Positions 10,329-22,837 of a stretch of 64,000 nt of DNA are shown here, piece after piece. The notes beneath the pieces were generated by a model. That model had not been told where the DNA came from. It saw only the letters and a list, made by a program, of their open reading frames with translations, and ran no database searches. The translations under genes and the position numbers were made by a program. The DNA lies in contig NC_135257.1 of NCBI RefSeq assembly GCF_964204865.1, forward strand, positions 992,001-1,056,000, in the 5' to 3' direction. This DNA comes from Styela clava (taxonomy: Eukaryota; Chordata; Ascidiacea; Stolidobranchia; Styelidae). Position 1 is the first letter of the stretch, and each line of letters opens with the position of its first letter.

Positions 10329-12250
10329 CTTGATTTATAACTTTCTAGATAATTAAACTACTCAGCTGGAGCTGGAGGTTTCAAACAATGCAACAGATTC
10401 AGTTGTGTAAGTCGTGTAACTGGATTTGCTTGACACACGTTAGAATATTATCGATTTGTTGATAGAGCCATGTATCCAACTAAAATTGATCGATATAACG
10501 TTGATAAATCAATGCCGGGAGGTTTTAAGAGTTTTAAGTTTTCTACTTTTTCCTAGCTTTTGTGCCCTACGAATTGCATGAAAATTGATGTCTTTATCGA
10601 AACTAGAATATACATTATCGAAAAGCCATCACCATGTAATCGAAATATCAATGAACACTTTTACATAAGATTATAAAAAAAACTGAATTAATTTTTTCTG
10701 TTTCTCGCAAGCAAAGTAGTTGGAATATAACTCTAACGACAATTTTTCAAAACGTTCCCACAAATCCTCTCCGTGTCCAAAAACTCTCATCCACAACGTG
10801 ACATGTCGAACAATATTGGCGCCGTTGTTTAGGGAAACTTCTATGCTTCCGCCGTCATCAAATTGCTCGAAATAACCTCTCGAATTTCAAAATTGTCCAT
10901 AGCCAATTATCTTAATCATATACACAGCGCGTCATTAAATTTCATATTCTATGTTACATGCATGGAAATGGATTGGTGTGACGATTGTGCACAGTGCGCG
11001 TGATGACAGATAATGAAAATAGGAGCTACTTGAATTAAACGCGGAAATAACTTTCAGCTTTTGCCAAAGTCCGTGATGAACAATTTACTGCGATAGAAAT
11101 AATTCGCCCACGAGGAACTTAGCATTAGGAATGAAATGAAAACGCTTCTACAACATGTTGTATATATCAAATTTCATGTCAAACAGAATATAAAAAAGGT
11201 AACCCAATTCAATACACATAGCTCACACTAACAATGCGGTAATTCTGTGATTGATATTATGACATAAAACAATTGATAATATATACAAAAATATGGTTGC
11301 ATCATTGTATTGAGAGTATCGCAGAAAAATCATTTCCTCATAACAATTCTGGTATGTGATCAGAGATGGATCATATTTGCTGCAGTTGAAATGAAATGGA
11401 AATATTTCAAAAATTGTTCATTTAAACTTTATCTACGTGCTTCTCGACGTCCAAAATGCTCATATAACATTGCATGCACAACCATTTACACTCATCAATC
11501 CATGTTGCGAAGTACACCACAACGTTGTGCACTTTAACATCTTGAATATTATTAAAGTTTCGATATTCACTGCCTCTTTTTGTGTAGTTATTATTTTTGC
11601 ACAGCTTAGATTACACTCATGTACGGTAATGGTATATATATTCGGTGATTCCAATATTTTTACTGACCTAATACAACAGAGTTCTGGTTCTGTTATATAA
11701 TCACAACGAGCAGTACCATCTGTTTTACTCTTGCCATAAACTCAGCTGTGGTCCCTGTAGATTGGATTTGGGCAACCGAGCCTACAGTTTGAGTACTAGT
11801 CTCAGACATGTGCCAAGAATAAACAGATATACTACTATTGGTATTCACTACTAAAGACGAGGTATATTGGAATAGAGAAGATCACATTGTCATACAACAT
11901 TATAAAGCTTAAAAATACAAACTATAGGGTTAGGGTTACAGAGATTGAATATTTCCCTGTAATCGTATGGCATCTATTCAGCTCGGAAAGAAACGCAGTG
12001 AGATACTCTTGTAATATTTGGCTAATGCCGCTCAGATCAAATTTACACTACAACTGGTCATTTGAAGAAAATAACTAACGCCAAGCATGTTGAACGATAT
12101 TTAAATTTCGCTTCCATTCACAGACGGATTCCTCGTAGTAAAATATTCTCGGCCCTTTTGCTCTACTGAAGAACGAATCATCACGGGGAGGAATTCCTCT
12201 CTGACTGGGAAAAATTGTTCTAACCAAAGACAATATTTTGAAAGATTTTA
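10329..12250. other. 5' flank of P450 B and unassigned DNA
   Basis: To about 11,045 this is the duplicated upstream region shared with copy A and should hold the promoter. From 11,046 to about 12,250 I see AT-rich DNA. Its short overlapping ORFs (11,310-11,700) show no domain or codon pattern. The last part may be the upstream end of the retroelement that follows. Confidence 0.45.
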
Positions 12251-12970
12251 AATATTCCGTACAAAATGAAAGAACGTAAAACGTGAACAAAAATCCAATT
12301 GCCAAATGCTGTCCAAGAAGTCCAAAAGAAAATATCACGCCACGATCCTTACAAATATGAAATTTCTGATGTAACACTTTCTGTCCGTATGACGCGATTC
12401 AACTGCGGACTTGTAACCAGAGATTATATAAGGGAAATATTGAATCAGCGTGATCAATTTACGAATTTAAACTACCAATAGAAAATAGACGATTGCAGAA
12501 TGATAATGGGGTATCACGGGAAACCACCAGTACAGTGAAAATTTAAAAGCTTCCAGTGGAAGACTAGTTTGAAGAGACACCAAGTCAAATCGGAGATCTG
12601 GTATATCTTATAACCGATGAACATAAAGGCTGTTCTAGAGATCATTATCTAGAAACCGCTGTTGACCAACGATGGGTGCTCAGTGCGTAAATTCGTTGTA
12701 TAAAAACTGAGTGCGGCTTCTTACAAAATTGAACGATGCAAATGTCACAAAGTAGCGCGAATTATTGTTGTACAAAGGAAAATGTTCAACAGGATTCAAG
12801 CGACTACGAAGAATTAGACCTTGAACAACAACCATATGTCAGTGAACCACTGGAGGAAGAGCCCACACTTGTTCCCGATGAGTCAACAGATCTCGTACAT
12901 CTTACTATGATGATATACATGAAGAAATCAACAAACACAATGATTTGGAGGTCATACATTGAAATCTAAA
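12250..12970 (+). pseudogene. LTR-retroelement integrase C-terminal remnant
   Basis: Plus-strand frames resemble the end of a retrotransposon pol polyprotein: NKNPIAK near 12,290, then NAVQEV, TLSVRMTRFN, a QRDQF block near 12,450, and IGDLVYLITDEH followed by SRDHYLETAVDQ near 12,590-12,670. Stops and frameshifts separate these blocks, so the element is dead. The order is that of the region after the integrase core, including the GDLVYL barrel found in many animal LTR elements. Reverse transcriptase is not visible upstream. Family cannot be fixed from this piece alone. Confidence 0.7.
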
Positions 12971-13132
12971 ATCAGCAGTATACTGCCAGAGTCTACCGAT
13001 GGAAATAAAATAAAAATCCACCTCGAAGATCAATCAGAACAAGAAAAAACCGTCTTGTTTGGAAGGTTTCATACTTAGTTAGAGTGTCTCAGATTATAGG
13101 ATCCAGAACAATACCAGATCGAGACACCTAGA

Positions 13133-13460
13133 TGTGGGCAGTCTACCCACACTAGCAGTTAGGTGTATATACATGGTATATTGTGTAATATATCAAATTG
13201 CGTTATTTGTTTATAGATAAGAAAGAAAGTGGTGACGCCAGATTATTAGTGTTTGCCTTAGATTTCTCAACGTGATTTCTCCAGTTCAGTGGTAAACATT
13301 TTAATCAACCTGCTCATGTGTGATGGCGATCTGAATATCATCACGTTCTCTGGCTTTGTAGTATCCGAGCTATACAAATAAATACAACTAGAGCGCGCTT
13401 CGCTCTCGTTCTGTGGGATTAACTGAAGACTTTGGTAAAATCTCTTCAGTGGTAGTTATC
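13133..13460 (+). mobile_element. Possible 3' LTR of the upstream retroelement
   Basis: Non-coding DNA directly downstream of the pol remnant begins TGTGGGCAGTCTACCCACAC. No second LTR copy is in the window to confirm the boundaries, so this rests on position and a TG start only. Confidence 0.35.
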
Positions 13461-13867
13461 GCGTTTTTAGGAGATCAGTCAAAAACAATTGCTTTCACTT
13501 AGATCAATTGTGTAATTGCCCAAACAACCACATTTTTCGAACAACTAGATCCACATCAGGCTATAAATTCCTAACTTGAATATAATTGTATCCAGAAAGT
13601 TTCAAATGTATTAGTGCAGATGATCAGTCTGTCGTTGTTTACGTTTATATTGTTTGCCACACAGGACTTTTGTGTTGTATTCGGGGCGAAGGATCGTCGC
13701 AGGATATAGTAGGTAACATTCGTCCTCTTGAAATTTGGACCTAACTTAGATAAATACACGACTATGACCTCACATTTTAATTTTTTCAATGAGGCATAAT
13801 TTCCCAACATTTAGAGCTTCAAAAGATTAGGTTCAATTTATACGTACTGTAAATCAATGATATAGGC

Positions 13868-14491
13868 CAGGGGTGTGCAACCTTTTTCGCAGGCGGGCCA
13901 AATATCAATAACCGGGTTAAACCGCGGGCCGCACCTACATTTCACACAGGCTTTCTATTAGTTGCAGCACAAAATGGTGTCTTTTTGTTATTGATCTCAT
14001 GGTCCTTACAGAAATGATGAGTTAAAACGCATTAAGTTCTTAGAACTGTAATTTAAAGATATATATTGTTGCACCCAATTTAAACGAATTCAGTGAGAAA
14101 TTTGCTGCTGGATTCTTTTCCCGACTACTTTTATCCAAATTTGCTTAAATGGAAGTGCTAGCAATTCGATGCGACGCCCATTTTAGAACAAAAATATATT
14201 ATCGAAAAGTGCTATGTTTGAAGCCATGACTTTTTCAAATGTGGGAAGTAACTTGATTGAGAAGTTTCCAGTAAAATGCGCCAAGTTTCATTTCCAAATA
14301 ATTTGCTGTCAAATCTTATTCTAGATTCGATTTAGACAACATCAACTGATAGGCTGGAACCAAAACTCATTTAGCTATTTTATCTTTTAATATTAAAATT
14401 TTTCAAACTGCTATTCAGTTGCCGCCGCGGGCCGCACAATTTTCCCTTGCGGGCCGCATTTGGCCCGCGGGCCGCACTTTGCACACCCCTG
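13868..14491. mobile_element. 624-bp hAT MITE with 8-bp TSD
   Basis: Ends CAGGGGTGTGCAA and TTTGCACACCCCTG are inverted repeats, flanked by ATATAGGC at 13,860-13,867 and 14,492-14,499. Subterminal GCGGGCC blocks are typical of animal hAT-N elements. There is no coding capacity. Confidence 0.95.
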
Positions 14492-14499
14492 ATATAGGC

Positions 14500-16190
14500 T
14501 ATAAACACTAATAAAATCTATATGCACACATATATTTCTTTTTCAACTTAAAACTTAACGACTACCTTGAAGTACTGCATAGTCAGCAAATAGTCAATTA
14601 GCCTATCATCCAACCCTACACTGCCGGATGGCATATATATAATATGGTTAATGCCTAGTCCAACTCTAAAAGGTATTATTGGTCTTTCACAGTTAATGTT
14701 CTATAGTAGAGTCATATTCATATATTTCACGAAAATAGGACTCCAGCTTCGCTGAGAATGCCAGTTCTGCCAATAGCATCAATTTCAAAATCGCCAGTCA
14801 GGCGCATTTGCGTTGAAAAAAATAACATTTTTTGCATTGAGGGTGGCCTAAGCAGTAATAATTAGAAGTGTGACGTCATCAAAATTGTCAATTGAAGCGT
14901 TGAACTTGATAATTCTGTAAATACAATCGTGAATTTTAGAGTAACCATTCTTGCTATAATAGTGGTTTTGTTGTTGTTCTGTTGGAAAATAACACAAGAA
15001 AACATTGAAATAAAAATTAATTAATTCGGAAGAATTATTAACCCTCTACTAGACACTAAATCTCGCAAGTTCAAGGTTGTTCAATAGAAATTTTGGAATT
15101 TTTGTTAAGAAAAAAATATTATTAGAGTGTATTTTAAACATATATTGCTGAATAGAACTCTAGTTATTCTAGAGAGAATATGCAAAAAGTACTTTTATAA
15201 TAATATCACAGAAAACTAAACAAGAATAGCGAGACATGAAAGTGAGTGGACAACAGGAGAAAATTTCAAGAATTCGGAATTATTCAAGATTGTTTGAAAC
15301 TGCGTTATCCACGCCTCGTTTTATCGGACAGAAAATCCGTTAGGTCTATTGTGGAAGAAACAGTTGTAGGAGATAGGATATGCCAATCTGGTCACTAGAT
15401 GGAACACCTATTCTTTACAATGGGATATTCCCAAAGTTTATGATAAGAAGAGGTACAAGCCGGTAGGCGCTCTGTATGGGTTTCCGCCAATGTGGGGGCA
15501 AAACAGTTGCAGGAGATAGGATATGCCATATGTCGTCACAAAGCATCACTTCGGACTTCAGGAGAAACGCGCATTACTAGGATGATAGCATGACCAACGT
15601 GAGGAATTTCAATAAAATCGGTCCAACCGTTAAGACGCTCCAGCTAAACAGACAGACAAGTCGGTAGGCGCCCAAGATCTTCTTTGATAGTTGAGGCCCG
15701 CACCAAAGCTCCCGGTTATCGTCTAGTAATATAGTAGTGCTTTTATTTACCGTAAGTCTCCGCAACGGCAAATTACGATGGACACATTGAAATGAAGATG
15801 AAAAGAAATTTTGAATACTCGCATTGGCCACGGATTGAAACAGAAAAATAATTATCCGCTGAAAAGGCTATTATTTTAACGAGTGGCGTAATCGCGGCGC
15901 CTGTTTTAGATGCCGTTGTACGGGAATTTTTGATCCCCATTTTTAGAATCTCCCTTTATTTGAAAATCTTGGCTACTCCCCTGTGCTTGGTCACAATCGG
16001 AACACACGATAAGAAAATAAATAATTACAGCAATGGATAGTTGTAAAATATTTACAGTCAAAAAGACGTGTTTGATCCTCGACGTGATGTGTGTACTTCT
16101 TCATGTCGGCACTGATCAAAATCCTTTCATGCATGTTAAGATTTATTGCTGCCGCGCACAAGACTATCTTCAATTAATAAAATTATAAAA
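14500..16190. other. Unassigned DNA with short internal repeats
   Basis: No gene recognised. The phrase GGAGATAGGATATGCCA occurs twice (15,370 and 15,519). AATCGGTCCAACCGTTAAGA at 15,617 followed by acagacaga-type sequence resembles tails of old retroelements. The ORF 15,577-15,831 has no recognisable domain. Confidence 0.4.
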
Positions 16191-16194
16191 CAAG

Positions 16195-16828
16195 AGAGCT
16201 ATGCTCAAATATATGGACACGTTTACCGATTCCAAGAAAAGCACCAACATTAAAAGGCATCAGTTACAACAGTGACTGCAAGCCCAGCTGTTACGAGACA
16301 GTTACAAGTTAGTTCAGTGTCACCGAGCTGTGTTACGGCACCGTAACTGCCCTATCTTTAGAAGTTCCTGTCTTATGACAGCGTGAATTGAAATTGCAAG
16401 ATGGTCCGACTCACAACTGTAGTAACACCAACGATCCGAGTCACTACAGTAATATAACACCAAGTACGGCACTATTCACCATTCCTCAAATCTTAGCAAA
16501 GCAACGATTTCGTTACGAACCACAGACGTTCGATGGCACGTGATCAAAGGAACATGAAGAGGAGTGCCAGCATACACGTCACAAGGTGTCGCTAATTTTT
16601 ATTCTGACATATAAAAAACGAATCAAATAAAGTCCACAGGAATTTTTGAAATAAGTAAAAGTAATAGCCTTCTGGCAAAAAATCAATCTTCACCCACTGA
16701 AAATTTCAAAACAATTGGTCCAGTATTCGAAGAGAAAAGCGATTTTTTAATTATGATGTTTACGAAAAACAACAACAACAATATAATATTGAAACGATCG
16801 TTATGTCCATTACGTGTCCAATGACTGT
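16195..16828. mobile_element. Dispersed repeat E, copy 1
   Basis: Starts GAGAGCTATGCTCAAATATA, continues TGGACACGT, contains CAATTGGTCCAGTATTCGAA near its end, and closes with GATCGTTATGTCCATTACGT followed by GTCCAAT. Copies are at 48,226-49,133 and 49,688-51,107. The ends contain inverted TGGACACGT/ACGTGTCCA. Superfamily unknown. Confidence 0.6.
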
Positions 16829-16954
16829 ACAATTATTTTAATCGAAACGTGGAAGATGGCAAAATATTTTGTGCGCAATAATTATTATTCTTATAAACAC
16901 TGAAAACGGCATTCGAAGGTCGTGATATTCAAATTGGACAACCCCAAGGCTTGA

Positions 16955-17247
16955 AGGACCCTACTAAAAAGGTAGGTATCACAGGTATCAGTCACTAAAA
17001 AGGTAGGTATCAAAGGTATCAGTGACCAAAAAGGTAGGTATCAGTGATTAAAAAGGTAGGTATCAGCAGTAGATGATTAAAAAGGTAGGTATCAGTAGTA
17101 GATGACTAAAAAAGTAGGTAGGCTATCGGTAGTAGATAACTAAAAAGGTAAGATCAGTAGTAGATGACTAAAAAGGTAGGTATCAGTGTCAAAAAAGGTA
17201 GGTATCAGCAGTAGCTGACTAAAAAGGTAGACATCAGTAGTAGATGA
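16955..17247. repeat. Minisatellite, unit about 29 bp
   Basis: Roughly ten imperfect copies of a unit like CTAAAAAGGTAGGTATCAGT followed by agtagatga. Units vary from about 20 to 30 bases because the agtagatg part is absent from some. No open frame or spacer structure. Confidence 0.9.
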
Positions 17248-17391
17248 TTGCTGTTTGGCAATTTGGAATTAATTCGGCTTCTACACGACGAACAATCTAC
17301 ATTCAGAGCCGAATGAATTCCAAATTCTCTGTTAAAGAGGCGCTGAATTTGCCATACTGATTTTTATGCATCTTGCCAAACAGCAATTTTG
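17248..17391. mobile_element. 144-bp palindromic MITE
   Basis: Terminal inverted repeats TTGCTGTTTGGCAA and TTGCCAAACAGCAA enclose a second inverted pair (TTTGGAATTAATTCGGCT with AGCCGAATGAATTCCAAA). It abuts the minisatellite. No target duplication is evident. Confidence 0.75.
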
Positions 17392-17464
17392 CACCCTATT
17401 TCTTGGGTTAATCTCCTTGTCATTCTGTGGTTGTCCCATACTTAATCTGCTGTTCATGATCGCA

Positions 17465-17660
17465 TGTCGTATACTTAGCTTGTTATTATTTAATTAGTGA
17501 TGGGACACGCGATGTCGCTATTGAGTCAGAGCGAAGAAATCAAAACCGATTGTGTGCGTAACAATGCCATGTCTGCGATGTGGAGCGCTTAGGTTTTTTG
17601 GTTACACGCCGCTAGATCGATGAGTCGGCGATCTCCGATCGCTATATAGTTTATAATTTT
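17465..17660. repeat. Dispersed repeat shared with 24,735-24,850
   Basis: Both copies contain TTAATTAGTGATGGGACAC, then a GTCGCTAT/GTCACTAT block and a GATCGATGAGTC-like segment before CTCCGATCG/CTGACCGAT. The copies diverge at both ends. Type unknown. Confidence 0.55.
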
Positions 17661-17689
17661 ATATTGTCTCGGTCCCTTCTGAAAGCTTG

Positions 17690-19410
17690 ATCACCATCAT
17701 CAAAGAAATTTGACGCATTCCTAGATCCTTCTTTGCAAAACTCTTTCTTTCTTCAGGAAACTACACCCTGCGATAGGAAAAGTCTAATTAATAAATTTGA
17801 TGCCAACAAAGCAGTAGGACCGGATAGTATTCTGATCAGGCTTATTAATATTGCAAAATCAATTTTAGCTCCAACAGCCACAAAAATTATCAACCAAAGT
17901 TTTAGGGAAGGCATTAATCCGGAAATATTTAAATTAGTAAAAGCAGTACCGATTCACAAAAAGGCACAATATTTTACCCTGATAATTATCGACCTTTTTT
18001 TCTCCCTTATCGGTTTGCCAAAATTTATGGAAATTTTGCAGTCTACTTTAACAAACGAAATATGCTGAATGAATCCCAATGTGGTTTCCAAAATGACTAC
18101 TCAACCGAACTCGCAGTGACAAAATTGCGAGAAAAAATATTTTAAAACTTGTCAAATGGCAGAGTTACTCTTGCTGTATTTTTAAGCTTGGCCGAAGCTT
18201 TTGACACTGTGAACCTAAAAAAATTTGCTTTGTAAAATGTCTCATTATGGAATCCGAGGTTTACCCCTCAAATTAATACACTCCTATCTAAGTGAGAGAC
18301 AACAGTACATTGAATGCATCGATTGCATTTCTTCGCTCGAATATATAACATGTGGTGTTCTACAGGGGAGCACTCTTGGACCGCTTCTATTTTTAATATC
18401 AATGACTTACCAGCAAGAACTATCTTGGGCCCGATTCTTTTTGCAGACCATACCGCGCTCATTGATTCTGCTACATGCTGTGAAGAACTGCAGATTTCGA
18501 TCAATAAAAAATTGAGATGGTCAACCTATGGCTAAAAAGCAATAAATTATCTTTAAACCTTTAAAGAAAAATTCATGGTTCTTGGTCCCAGGCAAATATC
18601 TTGGCAGTTTCATCTCCAACTTGACACCAAAAAAATGAGAAGAACAAAATGAATCAAGTATTTGGGTATATTCCTCGATGAGACCTTGTCATGGAAGCCT
18701 CGATACTTCCGTAGTATGTTAACCAAGATGACGGACACCGGAACGTAGTATGTATACCAGGTTAGGGTTGGGCCATAATTTCAGGTACAAATACTACGAT
18801 AGTCATCTAGCTAGTCCCCAAACTCGTGATAGAACTAAAATAAAGAAAATTGGAGTGAAATTATGGCATAACCCTAACTTGGATCCGTTGCCCCCATCTA
18901 GGTGCACATACTACGGAAGCGCCGAAGCCTCATATTGAGCACTTGTGTAAAAAGGTTTCACAATCACTCGGAATATTGTATAAATTACGTAGAATCCTCG
19001 GTATTGATGCATCAAAAATTGTATATTCTAGTCTTATATACACTCATCTGAAATATGGAACTGTCAATTGGGTAGGAGCTAATAAAACTACACTAAAACC
19101 ACTTTTATACAAGCAGTGTGGGGTATTTCAACTGAAAATTGCCAAACTTATGTATCGATTTGAAAATCATATGCTACCCTAGTCATGCCACAATTAGTGT
19201 TACAGAAAAGACTTATTTCATGCCTCGATGCTCATTTTCATTAATAAAAGAATCGCTCGAAACAGAAGGCATACTAATTTGGGAAACAATACTTGCTTTG
19301 TTACCGGCTGGGAATACCGGGTGTCGAAGGCTTTTCTTATTTGCAGTACCATAATAATAATGGTATGTGTTACTTGATCATTTCAATTATTTTTGTTAGC
19401 AATAAAATTG
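17690..19410 (+). pseudogene. Decayed non-LTR reverse transcriptase (CR1/jockey-like)
   Basis: Blocks in order: KAVGPDSI near 17,815, AVPIHKK near 17,955, a frameshifted LNESQCGFQND and SLAEAFDTVN, then GVLQGSTLGPLLFLI at about 18,352 and FADHT near 18,444, where the family has the catalytic FADDT. A frame with ILYKLRRILG...SLIYTHLKYG follows at 18,960-19,060 and MYRFENHMLP at 19,150. At least four frame breaks, the DD to DH change, and a MITE at 18,702-18,923 inside the coding region show it is dead. The 3' end is likely near the AATAAA at about 19,401. Apurinic endonuclease and 5' parts are absent, as in a 5'-truncated copy. Confidence 0.85.
18702..18923. mobile_element. 222-bp MITE inside the LINE, 8-bp TSD
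   Basis: Flanked by GAAGCCTC at 18,694-18,701 and 18,924-18,931. The inverted ends share CTTCCGTAGTATGT. It separates two LINE blocks whose frame continues once the element and one duplication are ignored. Same family as 8,093 and 24,881. Confidence 0.92.
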
Positions 19411-19436
19411 AAATAGACTAAATCAGCTCACAATTG

Positions 19437-21350
19437 CTATGCTTGTCCCACATTTGACTTGCTTCCGCACACTTATATTGCGTGCTTGTTTTGCACTAAT
19501 TCTGCTAGACTGAAATTTGTCCTGCATGTTGCGCACTTGTTCTGCCTTTCTCTTATTTGTCCAGCTTGTCTCACATTTGTCCTGGTGGCAACACACTGGT
19601 CCTGTTTAACCCATAATTGCTCTGTTTTTCCCACACTCATTCTGATTGTCTCACACACGTTCTGATTCTATGAAACTTGTTTTGCTTGTCTCACAATTGC
19701 TCTGCTTGTCCCACATTTGTCTCTCTTTTACCACACTTGTATTGCTTGTCTTATATTTGTCGTTCTTATCTCAATCATGTTCAGCTTTTCTCACACTTTC
19801 TCGACTTGTTCCACATTTGATATTCTCCACCATATTTGTATTGCTAGTATCAGAGTTGTCTTACTGGTCCCACTTTTGCCTTGCTCGGGTAACACATATC
19901 TGGCTTAGCTCACACTTGTTTTGATTGTCCCACACATGTCCTGCTTGCATCACACTCATCTTATTTGTTCCATGCTTGACCTGATTTTCCCATACTTGTC
20001 GTGATAGTCCACATGTAATGAATGCTCTTCTCAAAATTGTCCCGATTGTCCCATACTTAATCTGCTGTTCATGATTGTATCAAACTTGTCTTGCTTGTCC
20101 GACAGTTGCTCTTCTCGCCCCACATTTGTCTCGATTCTACCACACTTGCATTGCTTGTCAAATAGTTGTCTTGCTATGTCAATCATGTCCTGCTTGTATC
20201 ACACTTTTCCTGCGTGCATCACACTTGCTCTGCTTGTCCCACATTTGACTTGCTTTGCCACACTTGTATTGCTTGTGCCATATTCCTACTCTTTGTCCCA
20301 CAGTTTCCCGCTCGTTTCACACTAGTTCTGCTTGACTGACACTTGTCTTGCTCAAGCGCACTTGTAATGTTTGTCTCTTATTTGTCCAGCTTGGCTCACG
20401 CTTGCCCCACACACTTCCTGATTGAATCAAACTTGTGCCTATCCCACAATTGTTCGTCTTGTCCCACATGTGTCTCGCTATTACTTCACTTGCATTGCTT
20501 GGTATATAATTTTTTTGCTCATGTTAATCATGTCCTGATTGTATCACACTTTTCCTAATTGTATCACACTTGCTCTGCATGTCCCACATTTGACTTGCTT
20601 CACCGCACTTGATTGTCCCATACTTATCCTGTTTATCTCACAATTTTCCCGCTTGTTTCACACCAGTCCTGCTTGACTGACACTTGTCCTCCATGTTGCG
20701 CACTTGTTCTGCTGGCAACACTCTGATTCTGATTGACCAATACTTGTCCTGCACATCCCACACTTATCCCGATAGTCCCACACTTGTAATGCTTTTCTAT
20801 CACGCGTTCTAATTGCATGGAACGTGTCTTTCTTGTCTCACAATTGCTCTGCTTATCCCACATTTGTCTTGTTTTAATCACACTTGTATTGCTTGTCATA
20901 TAGATGTCGTTCTTATGTTAATCATGTCCTGCTTGTATCACACTTTTCCTGCTTGTCTCACAGTACCTCTTCTTGTCCCACATTTGACATGCTTCGCCAC
21001 ACTTGTATTGCTTGTACCATATTCCCTGTTAGTCCTACAATTTCCCCGCGTGTTTCACACTAGTTGTGCTTGACTTGCACTTGTCTTGAAGGTTGCGTAC
21101 GTGTTCTGTTTGTCTCTTATTTGTCCACCTTGGCTTACACTTGTCCGGCTTGTCCCACACATGTCCTGATTGAATCAATCTTGTCATGCTTGTGTCACAC
21201 TTGTCATACTGTGAACACTCTGGTCCTGTTTGACCTATACTTGTCCTGTACTTCCCACACCTATTCCGATAGTGCCACACTTGTAATGCGTGTCTTTTAC
21301 TCGCCCACTTATTCTATACTTATTCTGCTTGTCTCACACATGTCCTGACA
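19437..21350. repeat. Degenerate 20-bp tandem repeat tract, part 1
   Basis: About 1.9 kb made of imperfect copies of a unit near ACTTGTCCTGCTTGTCCCAC (20 bases, alternately read as two 10-base halves CTTGTCC/TGCTTGTC plus CCACA). Long ORFs occur in several frames on both strands because the unit rarely forms stops; the encoded Ser/Leu/Cys/His-rich peptides are artefacts. The tract resumes at 22,838 and 23,215 after transposon insertions. Confidence 0.9.
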
Positions 21351-21813
21351 ACGAAGAGACAACGAACGACCCCTTAGCTGTGATTTTGTAACTTTACATT
21401 TTCCGTTTTTACTACATAGGCCTACATTTGAAGCTATCCCATCTGCCTTCATTGACCATATTGTCATCGAGAGTTCATTCGCATATTCTCTGTCCAAATA
21501 TCGGGTTCAGTTCGAAAAATAGAAAGGAATTGACGTTAACGATATGGTACAAATAATTCGTATTTGAACTAATTACTATTGGTTTTACATACGATACGTT
21601 TGCTAACAATGTTAGCGTGAAATAACGCATTCACCTTCAGTAAGTAGGCTATCGCTGCGCTACACAGAAACAACAGTAACACGAACATGTTCGTGTAGTA
21701 TGCTGGATGGCTGAACGCAAAAGCGGGACTTTTGGCTGATTTGGCGGGACAAGACGCTAAAAAGCGGGACTGTCCCGCCTAAGTCGTGACGTATGGTAAG
21801 CCTATGCATAGAG
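21351..21813. other. Non-repeat DNA interrupting the 20-bp tract
   Basis: No gene. It contains a CGGGAC-rich segment (21,720-21,790) with the short palindrome GCGGGACTGTCCCGC, typical of a DNA-transposon terminus. The rest is unassigned. Confidence 0.4.
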
Positions 21814-22785
21814 TAGGGGAAAGTGGGGAAGGTTGGGACACTTTTTTTATTTTTCATATTTTGAGCCCTTTATTCTGCACATTCATATGACTTTGCGGGA
21901 TTAATGCAGAGAGGGGTAAATGTAGTTTTTATTCAGCGACTACGAAATTCCCTTGCGACACACATTTTACCACCAAAATGCTTTGAGAAACGTTTGTCAA
22001 GTGTCCCACTGTACCCCACTTGTGGGGCACATTCGGACAGACCCGGGGGCACAATGGGTCATTCTGTTAAAATTCAACGGAGTATGCCCTTATAAATAGG
22101 CAATCAATCAGCATAATCGTCTAAAGAACAGGGAGACCTCAAATTTGAAGATTTAAGATTTTTAAAATCATGTTCAACCGAAATTTTTTCAGATATTTCA
22201 CCAAAAAATTCGCTTACAAATTAAATTATTTTCTAATCCGAATCTAAATCTGGAAATATTTTTGATTCTCGAATATATTTCATATTGGACCATGAGTCGA
22301 AAGATACCATAATGTTACATAAAAATATAACGCATCTCTAGGTCTCTAAGCACTTGTTGTATCAAACACTGTCGAATTGTGCCATGTAGGGCATGTCCCA
22401 CTGAACCCCGGTCCATTGTTCCCCATAATCAACAAATATCTTCAGATCATGGCGAAATTCGGAAGGCACATCCACTCGCTAACGTTATAAATATTTCACA
22501 GTGGACTATAGCTGAAAGATATCAGACGGTGGTTTGTCACGTTGAAAAGGCTAAGTTAGAAAAAGAAAAAACTGGAACGGTGAAATTTTAGTTTCTTCAA
22601 CCCCCCAAAACCAATTCCACCTCATAGCTTGCGTCGCTCTACCCGTCTGCTGTCCGTTTGCGGTGACGTTGTAACTCACCGAAGGGCGGAAACATCAAAC
22701 CGCGGACCGGATTCCGAATATAGTATTAGTGTGAGAGCTGATTTTCCACTGTGCCCCATGTCCCAACGTGCCCCACCTTCCCCTA
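21814..22785. mobile_element. 972-bp element with TAGGGGAAAGTGGGG ends
   Basis: Left end TAGGGGAAAGTGGGGAAGG and right end CCCCACCTTCCCCTA form inverted repeats. Further subterminal CCCCAC/GTCCCA boxes are at 22,010-22,030, 22,395 and 22,750. The ends may include a TA target. No transposase frame was recognised in the interior. Confidence 0.75.
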
Positions 22786-22837
22786 TAGTACCTTTGTGAT
22801 TAAATTTTGAATAAAAACTTGATAGAAACACCGTGAT

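Larger units (their letters stand above)
6085..11045. repeat. Right unit of the tandem P450 duplication
   Basis: Colinear with 1-3,570. It retains the sequence lost from the left unit (6,819-8,380) and the full first exon, and has its own MITE at 8,093-8,329. About 2.5 kb of non-duplicated DNA separates the units. Confidence 0.85.

Noticed and set aside
11310..11700. Overlapping plus-strand ORFs in the P450 upstream region
   Set aside because: Short, without domain, splice context or biased codon use. Background ORFs of AT-rich DNA are more likely.
16955..17247. Regularly repeated units resembling a CRISPR array
   Set aside because: There are no unique spacers of constant length between conserved repeats, the units vary in length, and the genome is eukaryotic. 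It is a minisatellite.
19459..21348. Many overlapping ORFs of 60-95 codons on both strands
   Set aside because: They are read through a degenerate 20-bp tandem repeat that rarely makes stops in any frame. The peptides are periodic and have no domain.
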